Below, piece by piece: positions 53,922 to 63,090 of a stretch of DNA of 64,000 bases (position 1 is the stretch's first letter; each line of letters begins with the position of its first letter). Source of the stretch: Proteobacteria bacterium ST_bin16 (GTDB lineage Bacteria; Pseudomonadota; Gammaproteobacteria; Burkholderiales; Nitrosomonadaceae); contig MSXT01000012.1 in the NCBI GenBank assembly GCA_002083595.1, positions 10,009 through 74,008 of the forward strand. Direction: 5' to 3'. The notes below the pieces were generated by a model that searched no databases, was not told where the DNA came from, and worked only from the letters and a program-made list of their open reading frames with translations. The translations under genes and the position numbers were made by a program.

Positions 53922-54088
53922 ATAATCAGACTGTAAATTCTGGCAAGAAACAAAAACAACGCGACCCGGACTTAGCTGCGGCCGAGATCGCTATGAAGCG
54001 AGCTGCTCAAAGAGCGCGTGAACGGGCCAAACGCATTGGGGCGGGTGTCGTGGTTCTGAAAGATGATCGGATTGTGGAAGAGAAATAG
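53918..54088 (+). CDS. 56-residue basic protein of unknown function upstream of fic
   Basis: Starts MNNQTVNSGKKQKQRDPDL, has a helical Arg/Ala-rich centre (AAEIAMKRAAQRARERAKR) and ends VVVLKDDRIVEEK. The 'VVLKDDRIVEE' ending resembles the C-termini of small antitoxin-like proteins of unnamed families, but no family is certain. It overlaps the 46-residue gene by four bases. fic begins 100 bp downstream, possibly on the same transcript. Confidence 0.6.
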   Translation: MNNQTVNSGKKQKQRDPDLAAAEIAMKRAAQRARERAKRIGAGVVVLKDDRIVEEK

Positions 54089-54188
54089 AATATGAGCGTT
54101 TGTGATAGCACCATCCAATTGCGAGAATGACTATGGAAGTATTTCTTCAAGTCTCTGCATCTTTGCATGAGATACGTTGGGAAGTGGC

Positions 54189-55214
54189 ATGACCTACCAG
54201 CCACCCTACACCATCACCCTGGCAATCGTAAATTTGGTCGCAGCGATCAGTGAAACCATCGGCCGCTACACCGTGCTGGCCGAACAGCGCCTGACGCCAC
54301 GTTTGCGGCGGGAAAATCGTATCCGCACCATTCATGCTTCGTTGGCCATCGAGAACAATACGCTGACGCTGGAACAGGTGACCGCCGTAATCGAAGGTAA
54401 GCGGGTGCTGGGTCATCCCCGTGAAATTCAGGAGGTGCGCAATGCCTTTGCGGCCTATGAGGCGATGGAGGGTTGGCGTGCCGGTTCCGAGCTGGATTTA
54501 TTGTCGGCGCACGAGTTGTTGATGCGCGGCTTGGTGGATGAAGCCGGATGTTATCGTTCCGGCGGTGTCGGTATTTTCCAGGGCAAACAGTTGGTGCACA
54601 TGGCGCCGCCTGCCAATCGGATACCGAAGCTGATGACCGATCTGCTCGAATGGTTGACGATAACGACCGAACACCCGCTGATCGCCGGTTGTGTCTTCCA
54701 TTACGAGTTTGAATTCATTCATCCCTTTGCCGACGGCAACGGCCGGATGGGGCGGTTGTGGCAAACTTTGATTTTGCGGGAATGGAATGCTTTGTTGGCT
54801 TATCTGCCTGTGGAGACAATGGTCAGGGAGCATCAAGAAAGTTATTATCAAGCTTTGGCGGCAGCGGATGAGCGAGCGGATGCGACACCGTTCGTCGAGT
54901 ATATGCTTGGCAAGTTACTTGCTGCCATCCTCGAAGTGGCTGATTCCCATCAAACGACCGACCAAGTAGCCGATCAAGTAACCGACCAAGTAGCAAAACT
55001 TATTCGAGCAATGGGTAGCGGAGAACTTAGCAGTAATGATTTGATGCAGGCTTTGGGACTGACGCATCGCCCGACTTTCCGGGAAAATTATTTGAATCCG
55101 GCATTGGCGGGTGATTGGATCGAGCGCACGCAACCCGATTCACCGCGCAGTCCCACACAACGTTATCGATTAACCCCGAAGGGACGGCAATGGCTTCAAC
55201 AGCAAATCGGGTGA
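54189..55214 (+). CDS. Fic-domain AMP-transferase with N-terminal inhibitory motif
   Basis: 341 residues from the ATG at 54189. The Fic active-site motif is canonical (HPFADGNGRMGR, residues 178-189), so it can transfer AMP or another nucleotide to hydroxyl groups. An N-terminal inhibition motif SLAIENN at 51-57, with Glu55, places it in the self-inhibited class II. A Gln/Val/Asp repeat (DQVADQVTDQVAKL) links to a C-terminal winged helix (about 275-341). The target is unknown. It does not need a separate FicA antitoxin, so the two tiny upstream genes are probably not its inhibitor. Confidence 0.92.
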   Translation: MTYQPPYTITLAIVNLVAAISETIGRYTVLAEQRLTPRLRRENRIRTIHASLAIENNTLTLEQVTAVIEGKRVLGHPREIQEVRNAFAAYEAMEGWRAGSELDLLSAHELLMRGLVDEAGCYRSGGVGIFQGKQLVHMAPPANRIPKLMTDLLEWLTITTEHPLIAGCVFHYEFEFIHPFADGNGRMGRLWQTLILREWNALLAYLPVETMVREHQESYYQALAAADERADATPFVEYMLGKLLAAILEVADSHQTTDQVADQVTDQVAKLIRAMGSGELSSNDLMQALGLTHRPTFRENYLNPALAGDWIERTQPDSPRSPTQRYRLTPKGRQWLQQQIG

Positions 55215-55239
55215 CGAGAGATCAAAAGTCAGCATCAAC

Positions 55240-55569
55240 TCAGGGTTGGCGATGCTCAGCAATTTCCAATCCACCCCCGCATTTCCAGCACAACTGAAAA
55301 TTGGCCGGATTCTCCTCGCCGCAGGATGGGCATTGCACGTTGCCGGTAGTGACCGGGGTGTTTTCGTAGGTTTCAATCACATGTTTGCCACGTTCATAGT
55401 CTTCGTCGCGCTTGATCCATACTTCCGGGCAGGCGTGGTGGACCGGTATTTCTCCGGCCATGCCTTGCGCGTATTGGTTGAAAATTTGCGCCGGAATGTA
55501 GGCGTGTGCGAGCAGATCAAGTACTATCTGCGCTTCCATCAGATTATTGGCGGAATAAATTTTTTTCAT
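55240..55569 (-). CDS. DUF2007 and zinc-ribbon protein
   Basis: 109 residues from the ATG at 55569; extension to 55587 is unlikely. The N-terminal part (MKKIYSANNLMEAQIVLDLL) is a DUF2007 ferredoxin-like fold that occurs with PII-like or signal proteins. The C-terminal zinc ribbon has Cys80, Cys83, Cys94 and Cys97 (CPSCGEEN, CWKCG). Function unknown. Convergent with fic, divergent from rdgC with a 46-bp gap. Confidence 0.85.
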   Translation of the reverse strand: MKKIYSANNLMEAQIVLDLLAHAYIPAQIFNQYAQGMAGEIPVHHACPEVWIKRDEDYERGKHVIETYENTPVTTGNVQCPSCGEENPANFQLCWKCGGGLEIAEHRQP

Positions 55570-55615
55570 GCCGTGATGAGTACCCAACAGATCAATCGAT
55601 TAACTGACAAAAACT

Positions 55616-56506
55616 ATGTGGTTTAGAAATATACAAGCTTATCGTATTACCAGTGGAAATATAACCCCGGATAGCCTGGAAGAAGCGCTTTCCCAGCATG
55701 CCTTGCAGCCTTGCATGCAAATGGAATTGCAAAGCCGCGGCTGGCTGACGCCGCGTGACGAGCAGCCGAATTTTGTGCATGCCTATGGGCAGCATTGGCT
55801 GATTGCGTTCGGGGTGGAGAAAAAGTTGTTGCCCGCTGGGGTGATCAACCAGCATGCGAAAAACCGTATCGTGCAGATCGAGCAGATGCAGGGTTACAAG
55901 GCGGGTAAGAAACAGGTGCGCGATATCAAGGAAGCGACTATCGTCGAGCTGCTGCCGCGTGCTTTTGCGCAGCGCCATAAAACCTACGCCTGGATCGATG
56001 CGCTGAATAACCGGCTGATTCTGGATACGTCCAGCGCCCATAAAGCCGAGGAGTTCATCGAAGTGCTGGTGAAAACGGTGCAGGGCATCACGCTGGCGCC
56101 GCTGGAAACGAAGATTTCGCCGTCATCGGCGATGACGCGCTGGCTGACAGTTGATGGCGATTTGCCATCGATTTTCACCGTCGACCGCGATTGCGAGCTG
56201 CAAGGGATGAGCGATGAGAAGGAAACCATCAAGTATTCCCATCACATTTTGGAAGCGGAAGAAACCGCGCGCCATATCCGCGCCGGGAAAAAGGCGATCA
56301 AACTCGCCATGACATGGGATAGCAAAATCTCGTTTGTGCTGCAGGACAACTTGCAACTGCGGCGCATTGCACCGCAGGATATTCTGAAGGAGTCCACCGA
56401 GAGCGCGGAGGAATTATTCGTCAGCGATTTTACCATCATGACCGGCGAGCTGAACCAGCTGATCACAGATGTTATCGATGCGCTCGGTGGTGAAGATCAC
56501 AGCTAA
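55616..56506 (+). CDS. rdgC: Recombination-associated protein RdgC
   Basis: 296 residues. RdgC forms a ring around double-stranded DNA and limits RecA. The start MWFRNIQAYRI, QSRGWLTPR and KTYAWIDALNNRL are conserved. Length is near the E. coli homologue. It is convergent with the following coiled-coil gene. Nothing unusual. Confidence 0.95.
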   Translation: MWFRNIQAYRITSGNITPDSLEEALSQHALQPCMQMELQSRGWLTPRDEQPNFVHAYGQHWLIAFGVEKKLLPAGVINQHAKNRIVQIEQMQGYKAGKKQVRDIKEATIVELLPRAFAQRHKTYAWIDALNNRLILDTSSAHKAEEFIEVLVKTVQGITLAPLETKISPSSAMTRWLTVDGDLPSIFTVDRDCELQGMSDEKETIKYSHHILEAEETARHIRAGKKAIKLAMTWDSKISFVLQDNLQLRRIAPQDILKESTESAEELFVSDFTIMTGELNQLITDVIDALGGEDHS

Positions 56507-56527
56507 TACAGCTCAGCTGGCTTGTTT

Positions 56528-57226
56528 TTAGTGTTTGCCGGTTTTGGTTTGATCCTTGATTCCCGACAGTACACCGCTGGCGGCTTTGCTGACAATATCA
56601 GCCGTCTTTTGCGCCAGACTGGCGCCGGTTTCCACTTGCACATTGCCAACCGACGCGATCTGCTGCGCAAAAGTCGCTAAGGTTTCCTTCAGCTGCGAGC
56701 CCACGTGAGTGCCGGTATTTTTGGCATGGTGGCTCAGATCGAGCAGCACATCGGCAATCAGCCCTTGCGCTGCGGTGGCGGTGTGATGCAACGTCTCCAC
56801 GAACAAACTTTCGAGGCTTTCCAGCTCGGAACGGGTGCGCGCCAATTCGGTATCGGAGAATCGCTTGGCCTGGCCTGCGGCTTCTTCGACGGCCAGTTTG
56901 GAGGCTTCGGCAAATCTTGCCAGCGCTGAATCCAGTCCGGCCACGGCATCGGTAATTTGTGATTTGGCCGCCTGGGTTTGATTGGCTGCTTGTTGCAATT
57001 GCTGCGCCGCGCCATCGTGTATCCCTTGCATCACGGCCGTGATGATGCGCCGCAACGATTCCGGATCGACGTTTTTCGCATTCATGGCTTTCAGCGTTAA
57101 GCGATGCACCGTTTCCTGAATATGCGAACCGCTGGCGATGGCTTCACGGACTTCGGCTTCCAGTGCTTTGATATCGTTGTCGCTGCCCGGGGCGTTATTA
57201 GGCTCATGGGTATTTTCATTGTGCAT
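56528..57226 (-). CDS. Phasin-like coiled-coil protein of unknown function
   Basis: 232 residues, almost fully helical, rich in Ala, Gln and Glu. It has a long heptad region at about 85-150 (QQAANQTQAAKSQITDAVAGLD) and a C-terminal helix KTADIVSKAASGVLSGIKD. No membrane segment. It resembles phasins and DUF6781-type proteins in composition; a true family was not identified. It follows serS by 42 bp and may be in its transcript, or be independent. Confidence 0.65.
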   Translation of the reverse strand: MHNENTHEPNNAPGSDNDIKALEAEVREAIASGSHIQETVHRLTLKAMNAKNVDPESLRRIITAVMQGIHDGAAQQLQQAANQTQAAKSQITDAVAGLDSALARFAEASKLAVEEAAGQAKRFSDTELARTRSELESLESLFVETLHHTATAAQGLIADVLLDLSHHAKNTGTHVGSQLKETLATFAQQIASVGNVQVETGASLAQKTADIVSKAASGVLSGIKDQTKTGKH

Positions 57227-57268
57227 GATGACGTGTCCTATAAGAAGGTGAAAAGGTGAGGTCCGGTT

Positions 57269-58585
57269 TCATTGTCCTCTGCTACTTGCGAGTTGGTCAA
57301 GACCATTCATGTAAGGGCGCAAAACTTCCGGAATAGTCACACTGCCGTCGGCGTTCTGATAATTCTCCAGCACCGCCACCAGCGTGCGTCCGACGGCCAG
57401 GCCGGAGCCGTTCAACGTGTGCAGCAGCGCCGGTTTGCCGTTTTCATTGCGGAAACGTGCTTGCATGCGCCGCGCCTGAAATGCTTCGCAGTTGCTGCAC
57501 GAGGAGATTTCCCGGTAGGTGTTCTGCGCGGGCAGCCAGACTTCGATGTCGTAGGTTTTTGCCGCCGAGAAGCCCATATCGCCGGTGCACAAGGCCATGA
57601 CCCGGTACGGCAAGTCGAGTTTTTGCAGAATCTTTTCCGCATGGCCGACCAGTTGCTCCAATGCTTCATACGATTGCTCAGGGTGGACGATGTGCACCAG
57701 TTCGACTTTGTCGAATTGATGCTGGCGGATCAAACCGCGCGTATCGCGTCCGTAACTGCCCGCCTCGGAACGGAAGCAGGGTGTATGCGCCACGTATTTC
57801 AGCGGCAGCGCTTGCAGCGGCACGATGTCATCGCGCACCATGTTGGTGATCGGGACTTCGGCGGTGGGAATGAGATGAAAATCAGCCGTAGACGCCTCGC
57901 CGGACGGATTTGCGCCACCGGCATGAACGGAAAACAAATCCTCCTCGAATTTGGGTAACTGTCCGGTGCCGCGCAAGCTATCGCGGTTGACCAGGTAGGG
58001 CACATAAGTTTCGGTGTAGCCATGTTCCTGCGTGTGCGTATCCAGCATAAATTGCGCCAAAGCCCGATGCAGGCGTGCCAGTCCGCCTTTCATCAAACTG
58101 AAACGCGCGCCGCTAAGTTTTGCGGCGGTTTCAAAATCCAGCAATCCCAGACCCTCACCGACACTGACGTGATCCTGGATGGCAAAGTCAAATGTGCGCG
58201 GCTCTCCCCAGCGGCGGATTTGCACGTTGCCGGTTTCGTCTTTGCCTTCCGGCACGCTGTCATGCGGGAGATTCGGTACTTCCAGCAGTATTTTTTGCAA
58301 TTGCTGTTGAATTTGCTCCAGATGGTCTTCCGCTTGCTTCAAGGCATCGCCTAGATGGGCGACTTCGGCCATGATGGCGGAGACATCTTCGCCTTTGCTT
58401 TTGGCATGGCCGATTTTTTTCGATGCCGAATTACGCTGCGCTTGCAGTTCCTGGGTTTCGGTCTGGACTTTTTTCCGTTCCGCTTCCAGGGCATTGAACG
58501 CTTCCACGGGAAAGGCGTAACCTCTTTTGGCCAACTGCCGGGTGACAGTGTCCAGATCGGTGCGTAATTGTTGAATTTCTAACAT
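57269..58585 (-). CDS. serS: Seryl-tRNA synthetase
   Basis: 438 residues. N-terminal tRNA-binding long coiled-coil at about 30-105, and class II core with motif 2 (FRSEAGSYGRDTRGLIRQHQF) and motif 3 (LNGSGLAVGRTLVAVLENYQ). It charges tRNA(Ser) and tRNA(Sec). Start ATG at 58585; 36 bp after rarA, same strand. Confidence 0.98.
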   Translation of the reverse strand: MLEIQQLRTDLDTVTRQLAKRGYAFPVEAFNALEAERKKVQTETQELQAQRNSASKKIGHAKSKGEDVSAIMAEVAHLGDALKQAEDHLEQIQQQLQKILLEVPNLPHDSVPEGKDETGNVQIRRWGEPRTFDFAIQDHVSVGEGLGLLDFETAAKLSGARFSLMKGGLARLHRALAQFMLDTHTQEHGYTETYVPYLVNRDSLRGTGQLPKFEEDLFSVHAGGANPSGEASTADFHLIPTAEVPITNMVRDDIVPLQALPLKYVAHTPCFRSEAGSYGRDTRGLIRQHQFDKVELVHIVHPEQSYEALEQLVGHAEKILQKLDLPYRVMALCTGDMGFSAAKTYDIEVWLPAQNTYREISSCSNCEAFQARRMQARFRNENGKPALLHTLNGSGLAVGRTLVAVLENYQNADGSVTIPEVLRPYMNGLDQLASSRGQ

Positions 58586-58621
58586 GCAAAGACTCCAAAA
58601 ATAATCGATAGAAACAGATAG

Positions 58622-59956
58622 CTATATTTTATGCTTTGCTTTCTCATCCAGGTTGCGCAAATAAGCCAGTTTTTCCCGGATTTTCTGTTCCAGGCCATAA
58701 GCGGTCGGCTGATAAAAACTGACTTCGGGCATGTCATCCGGAAAATAATTCTCTCCCGCAGCATAGGCTTCCGGGCAATCGTGCGCGTAACGGTAGGCAT
58801 CGCCGTAGCCGATATCCTTCATCAGTTTGGTCGGCGCATTGCGCAAATGCACCGGCACGCGGCGCGATTTGTCGTGTGCAACCAGTGAACGTGCTTTATT
58901 GTAAGCTAAATAGGCGGCGTTGCTTTTCGGTGCGCAGGCGAGATACAGCGCCGCTTGCGCCAGTGCCAGTTCGCCTTCCGGGCTGCCCAGCCGCTCGTAA
59001 GTCTCGCACGCATCGAGCGTCAAGCGCAGGGCGCGCGGATCGGCCAGACCGATATCTTCCGTGGCCATGCGGATCAACCGCCGCCCGATATACAACGCAT
59101 CGGCGCCACCATCCAGCATGCGGCACAACCAGTACAGCGCCGCATCCGGCGAGGATCCGCGTACCGATTTGTGCAATGCGGATATCTGATCGTAAAACGC
59201 ATCGCCGCCTTTATCGAAGTTGCGGTTATTGCGTGACAAGGTATTAACGACTATATCCTTTTCGATATGCGTGATGGCTCCGGTTTCCGCCGCGCTCTGG
59301 ATTTGCTCGAGCAGATTCAGCAGACGCCGGGCGTCGCCGTCAGCGTATTCGATCAACAGTTGCCGTGCTTCGGCGGAGAATTGCAGATCACCCAGCGCCA
59401 GCTTTTGCGCGCGCTCCAGGAGCTGGGATAACTCCGCTTCCGACAACGCGGTCAGCACATAAACCTGCGCCCGCGACAGTAACGCGTTATTAACTTCAAA
59501 CGATGGGTTTTCCGTGGTGGCGCCGACAAAGGTGATCAATCCTTGTTCGACGTAGGGCAGGAAAGCATCTTGCTGCGATTTGTTGAAACGGTGCACTTCG
59601 TCGACAAACAGGATGGTATGCCTTCCGCTTTGTTGCAACGTCAATTCGGCTTGCTCGATGGCGGCGCGGATGTCCTTGATGCCGGACAGCACGGCGGACA
59701 GCGCAATGAATTCGCTGTTGAACTCGGTCGACATGATGCGCGCCAGCGTGGTTTTTCCGGTTCCCGGTGGGCCCCACAAAATCATCGAGTGCGGTTTGCC
59801 CGATTCAAACGCCAACCGCAATGGCTTGCCGGTGCCGAGTAGATGGCTTTGCCCGATGATATCGTTCAGATGTTTGGGACGTAATTGTTCCGCCAGCGGT
59901 ACTTGAGGTTGATTCGGTGCAAACAGATCGGCTTCACTCACGGATGACGTCGGCAT
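58622..59956 (-). CDS. rarA: Replication-associated recombination AAA ATPase RarA (MgsA)
   Basis: 444 residues from the ATG at 59956. Upstream extension to 60184 lies in lolA and is rejected. Walker A WGPPGTGKTT (61-70), Walker B FVDEVHRFN, and C-terminal DnaX-like tetramerisation domain (EGELALAQAALYLA, RRVPVHLRNAPTKLM). It acts at stalled forks. The start overlaps the last 23 bp of lolA, indicating translational coupling; this lolA-rarA link is widespread. Confidence 0.96.
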   Translation of the reverse strand: MPTSSVSEADLFAPNQPQVPLAEQLRPKHLNDIIGQSHLLGTGKPLRLAFESGKPHSMILWGPPGTGKTTLARIMSTEFNSEFIALSAVLSGIKDIRAAIEQAELTLQQSGRHTILFVDEVHRFNKSQQDAFLPYVEQGLITFVGATTENPSFEVNNALLSRAQVYVLTALSEAELSQLLERAQKLALGDLQFSAEARQLLIEYADGDARRLLNLLEQIQSAAETGAITHIEKDIVVNTLSRNNRNFDKGGDAFYDQISALHKSVRGSSPDAALYWLCRMLDGGADALYIGRRLIRMATEDIGLADPRALRLTLDACETYERLGSPEGELALAQAALYLACAPKSNAAYLAYNKARSLVAHDKSRRVPVHLRNAPTKLMKDIGYGDAYRYAHDCPEAYAAGENYFPDDMPEVSFYQPTAYGLEQKIREKLAYLRNLDEKAKHKI

Positions 59957-60560
59957 TTCCAGGCGGTGTGAATTGGAATAAATCGGCGGGTAGCGTTGGA
60001 TTTTTGTCCCAATCGGAGAATGACAGGATGGTGGTTTGGCCGAAATTATCGCGTAATGCCATGATTTTGAGCACGCCATCCGGAGAAAAAGCCATTTGGA
60101 TGAACTCGAATGCGCTTTCCTTGCTTTTGGGAATAGCTTCGAGCCATTCCATTTCGTTTTGCACACCCAATTCAACCAGTTCAAAATTCTCTTCGATGGC
60201 GCTGCTGCCCGCCAACAGCGCAGCCGGGCTGCTGCCGATGGCGATATTGAATGGCCGCTCGGTGACTTGGTTCAGATCGTGGTCATAAAACCATACCTTG
60301 CTGCCATCGCCGACGATTAATTGCTCGTAAGGTTTGTCATACGTCCAGCGGAATTTCTCCGGACGTTCAAATTGCATCGTGCCTTGCGATTCTTGTACCG
60401 TGCGCGCGCTTTTGTCGTACAGCGTCTGAGAGAAATTAGCGCGAACCGTGCGCGTTTGCTGAATGAAGCTTTTCAAGCTGGTGATGGCGGCTGCTTCAGC
60501 CCAGTGTGGTATCAGACTGCTGACGAGCAGGAGAAAAACGAGACAGCTTGAGCGGGCCAT
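59934..60560 (-). CDS. lolA: Outer-membrane lipoprotein carrier protein LolA
   Basis: 208 residues from the ATG at 60560, which places a signal peptide at 1-22 (CLVFLLLVSSLIPHWAEA). The mature part matches LolA (VRANFSQTLYD, PEKFRWTYDKPYEQLIVGDG). LolA carries lipoproteins through the periplasm. It lies 53 bp after ftsK and overlaps rarA by 23 bp. Confidence 0.95.
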   Translation of the reverse strand: MARSSCLVFLLLVSSLIPHWAEAAAITSLKSFIQQTRTVRANFSQTLYDKSARTVQESQGTMQFERPEKFRWTYDKPYEQLIVGDGSKVWFYDHDLNQVTERPFNIAIGSSPAALLAGSSAIEENFELVELGVQNEMEWLEAIPKSKESAFEFIQMAFSPDGVLKIMALRDNFGQTTILSFSDWDKNPTLPADLFQFTPPGNADVIRE

Positions 60561-60613
60561 AGTATTCCTAAAATGAAATGGGGGTATGAAGCGCATGACG
60601 GCAGGGACATTGT

Positions 60614-62911
60614 TCATTCGTTGCGTGCCGGAGCCAATACTTCCCGGTTGCCGTTACTTTGCATGGATGAGACCAGACCGGCGCGCTCCATGTCTTCAAT
60701 AAGACGGGCGGCGCGATTATAGCCGATGCGTAAATTCCTTTGCACCAGGGAAATCGATGCGCGGCGGGTTTTGACGACGATGGCCACGGCCTCATCATAA
60801 AGCGGATCGGCTTCGCCTTGCGGTTTTTTCAGTTCGGAGGAATCGCCGCTATCGTTTTCTTCATCACTAGTTTGCAGAATTTCCTCGATGTAATTCGGTT
60901 CGCCATGTTCTTTCAGATATTCGACTACTTTATGCACTTCGTGGTCGGCGACAAAAGCGCCGTGCACGCGTTGCGGGTAACCGCTGCCGGGCGGCAGATA
61001 CAGCATATCGCCTTGGCCGAGCAGAGCTTCCGCGCCCATTTGATCGAGAATGGTGCGCGAATCGATTTTGCTCGATACCTGAAAAGCGATGCGGGTCGGA
61101 ATGTTGGCTTTAATCAGACCGGTAATCACATCGACCGATGGGCGTTGCGTCGCCAGCAGCAGATGGATGCCGGATGCGCGCGCTTTTTGGGCCAGCCGGG
61201 CGATCAAGTGTTCGACTTTTTTACCGGCGACCATCATCAAATCAGCCAGTTCATCGATCACCACGACAATGAGCGGCAACTCATCCAGATATTCCGGCTC
61301 TTCTCCCGGCGGCAGCAATGGATTAACGACGGGTTCTTCGCTTTTAGCTGCATCGCGTATTTTCTGGTTGTAGCCGCTGAGATTACGCACACCCAATGCC
61401 GACATCAGCTTGTAACGCCGCTCCATTTCACCGACGCACCAATGCAGTGCGCTGGCGGCTTCGCGCATGTCGGTAACCACAGGAGTTAACAGATGCGGAA
61501 TGCCTTCGTACACCGACAATTCCAGCATTTTGGGATCGATCAGGATCAGGCGGGTTTGTTCCGGTGTGGTTTTATAAATCAAGCTGAGAATGACTGCGTT
61601 GATTGCGACCGATTTGCCCGAGCCAGTGGTACCCGCGACCAAAGCGTGCGGCATTTTGGCCAAATCGGATACGATCGGGCGGCCGCTGATATCCTTACCC
61701 AGCGCGATGGTGAGCGGAGAGGGGGAATCGGCGTAGACCTGCGAACTGAGAATTTCCTGCAAGCGCACAATTTGCCGTTTGGGATTGGGGATTTCCAATC
61801 CCATGCTGGTTTTTCCCGGAATGGTTTCAACCACGCGGATGCTGGCGACGGACAAAGCGCGCGCCAGATCCTTGATCAAATTGATGACTTGATTGCCTTT
61901 GACGCCCACGGCCGGTTCAATTTCATACCGGGTGATCACCGGGCCGGGGAGAGCGGCGACTACTTTGACATCGACGCCAAATTCCTTAAGCTTGCGTTCG
62001 ATCAAGCGCGACGTGAATTCGAGGGTTTCCTTGGATAGCACTTCAAAATCTTTTTCCGGCTCGTCCAGCAGATGCAAAGGCGGTAGCGGTGAATCGGGCA
62101 GATCGAAAAACAGCGAAGGTTGTTTTTCTTTGATGATGCGCTGAGATTTAATAATCACCGTCGTTGGCGGTTCGATATGCAGCAATGGTGTGCTCTCTAC
62201 TCGTTTTTTTTCGCTTTCGACGATTTTATCGCGCGTTCGTGCGGCAATGATACCGGCGAGTTTATCCTGCCGTGTTTCCCAAGTGTTTATTAGCAGGAGC
62301 AGCAGATTTTCGACACTTTCACCGATTTTTTCTACAAATCGCACCCAGGACAACCCGGTAAACTGACTGAAGCCGACAGCGATGAGGATAAGCAAGGTCA
62401 ATGTTGCGCCGGTAAAACCGAGAATTTGCGATAGATAATGACTGATGGTATTACCCAGCATGCCGCCCGGCATCAGCGGCAGGGCAATATTGATGGAATA
62501 AAACCGCAGTGATTCCAGTCCGCTGCTGGCGGCCAGTAGTAAGAGAAAACCGCCCAAGGTCAGGAACAAGGAGTGACGGTCAAAAATGCCGGCGCTATCG
62601 ATGCGGCGGTAGCTCCAGGCGATTGCGGACAGAAAGAATGCCACCCACCACCATGCCGATGCGCCGAATAAATACAGCAGCAAATCGGCCAGCCAAGCTC
62701 CGGCGTGCCCCCCGGCGTTCTGGATTTGATTGAAATCGCCGCTATGCGACCAACCGGCATCGCCGCGGTCGTAACTGAAAAATATCAGCACCAGATAAAG
62801 CGCCGCGCCCATCAGCATCAGCAAACCGGATTCCCGCAATAACCGGGCTACTCTGGGTGAGAAGGAATGGCCGCTTGATTTTTTGGCCATCGGCTTGTTT
62901 ATTAAACTCAT
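60614..62911 (-). CDS. ftsK: DNA translocase FtsK
   Basis: 765 residues. Four membrane helices in the first 190 residues, a linker shorter than in E. coli, then the RecA-like motor with Walker A AGTTGSGKSVAINA and Walker B LPLIVVVIDELADLMM. A C-terminal winged-helix gamma domain (DEAVAIVVKTRRASISLVQRNLRIGYNRA) reads KOPS. It moves chromosome dimers to the division site. Promoter in the 179-bp gap upstream. Confidence 0.97.
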   Translation of the reverse strand: MSLINKPMAKKSSGHSFSPRVARLLRESGLLMLMGAALYLVLIFFSYDRGDAGWSHSGDFNQIQNAGGHAGAWLADLLLYLFGASAWWWVAFFLSAIAWSYRRIDSAGIFDRHSLFLTLGGFLLLLAASSGLESLRFYSINIALPLMPGGMLGNTISHYLSQILGFTGATLTLLILIAVGFSQFTGLSWVRFVEKIGESVENLLLLLINTWETRQDKLAGIIAARTRDKIVESEKKRVESTPLLHIEPPTTVIIKSQRIIKEKQPSLFFDLPDSPLPPLHLLDEPEKDFEVLSKETLEFTSRLIERKLKEFGVDVKVVAALPGPVITRYEIEPAVGVKGNQVINLIKDLARALSVASIRVVETIPGKTSMGLEIPNPKRQIVRLQEILSSQVYADSPSPLTIALGKDISGRPIVSDLAKMPHALVAGTTGSGKSVAINAVILSLIYKTTPEQTRLILIDPKMLELSVYEGIPHLLTPVVTDMREAASALHWCVGEMERRYKLMSALGVRNLSGYNQKIRDAAKSEEPVVNPLLPPGEEPEYLDELPLIVVVIDELADLMMVAGKKVEHLIARLAQKARASGIHLLLATQRPSVDVITGLIKANIPTRIAFQVSSKIDSRTILDQMGAEALLGQGDMLYLPPGSGYPQRVHGAFVADHEVHKVVEYLKEHGEPNYIEEILQTSDEENDSGDSSELKKPQGEADPLYDEAVAIVVKTRRASISLVQRNLRIGYNRAARLIEDMERAGLVSSMQSNGNREVLAPARNE

Positions 62912-63090
62912 GGGTATCTCAGAAATGAATCATTGTGTCTGACGGATACGCTGGATTATATAAGAGAATGTGCAGTAATTTCTTTAATGCAGCAGTAAAT
63001 GCACTCAGTTACTGTATTAACAGCGGGAATTGATGTGCGCTATGCCGCGTTTGGCGGGTTCGAGCGGGCAAAAAGCGCACGCTAAAAAAC

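Noticed and set aside
54189..55214. Fic protein as a FicTA toxin with the tiny upstream gene as FicA antitoxin
   Set aside because: The inhibitory SLAIENN motif is inside the Fic protein itself, and neither tiny protein carries the (S/T)xxxE(G/N) motif.
59957..60184. Longer N-terminus of RarA
   Set aside because: The added 76 residues are an alternate frame of lolA.
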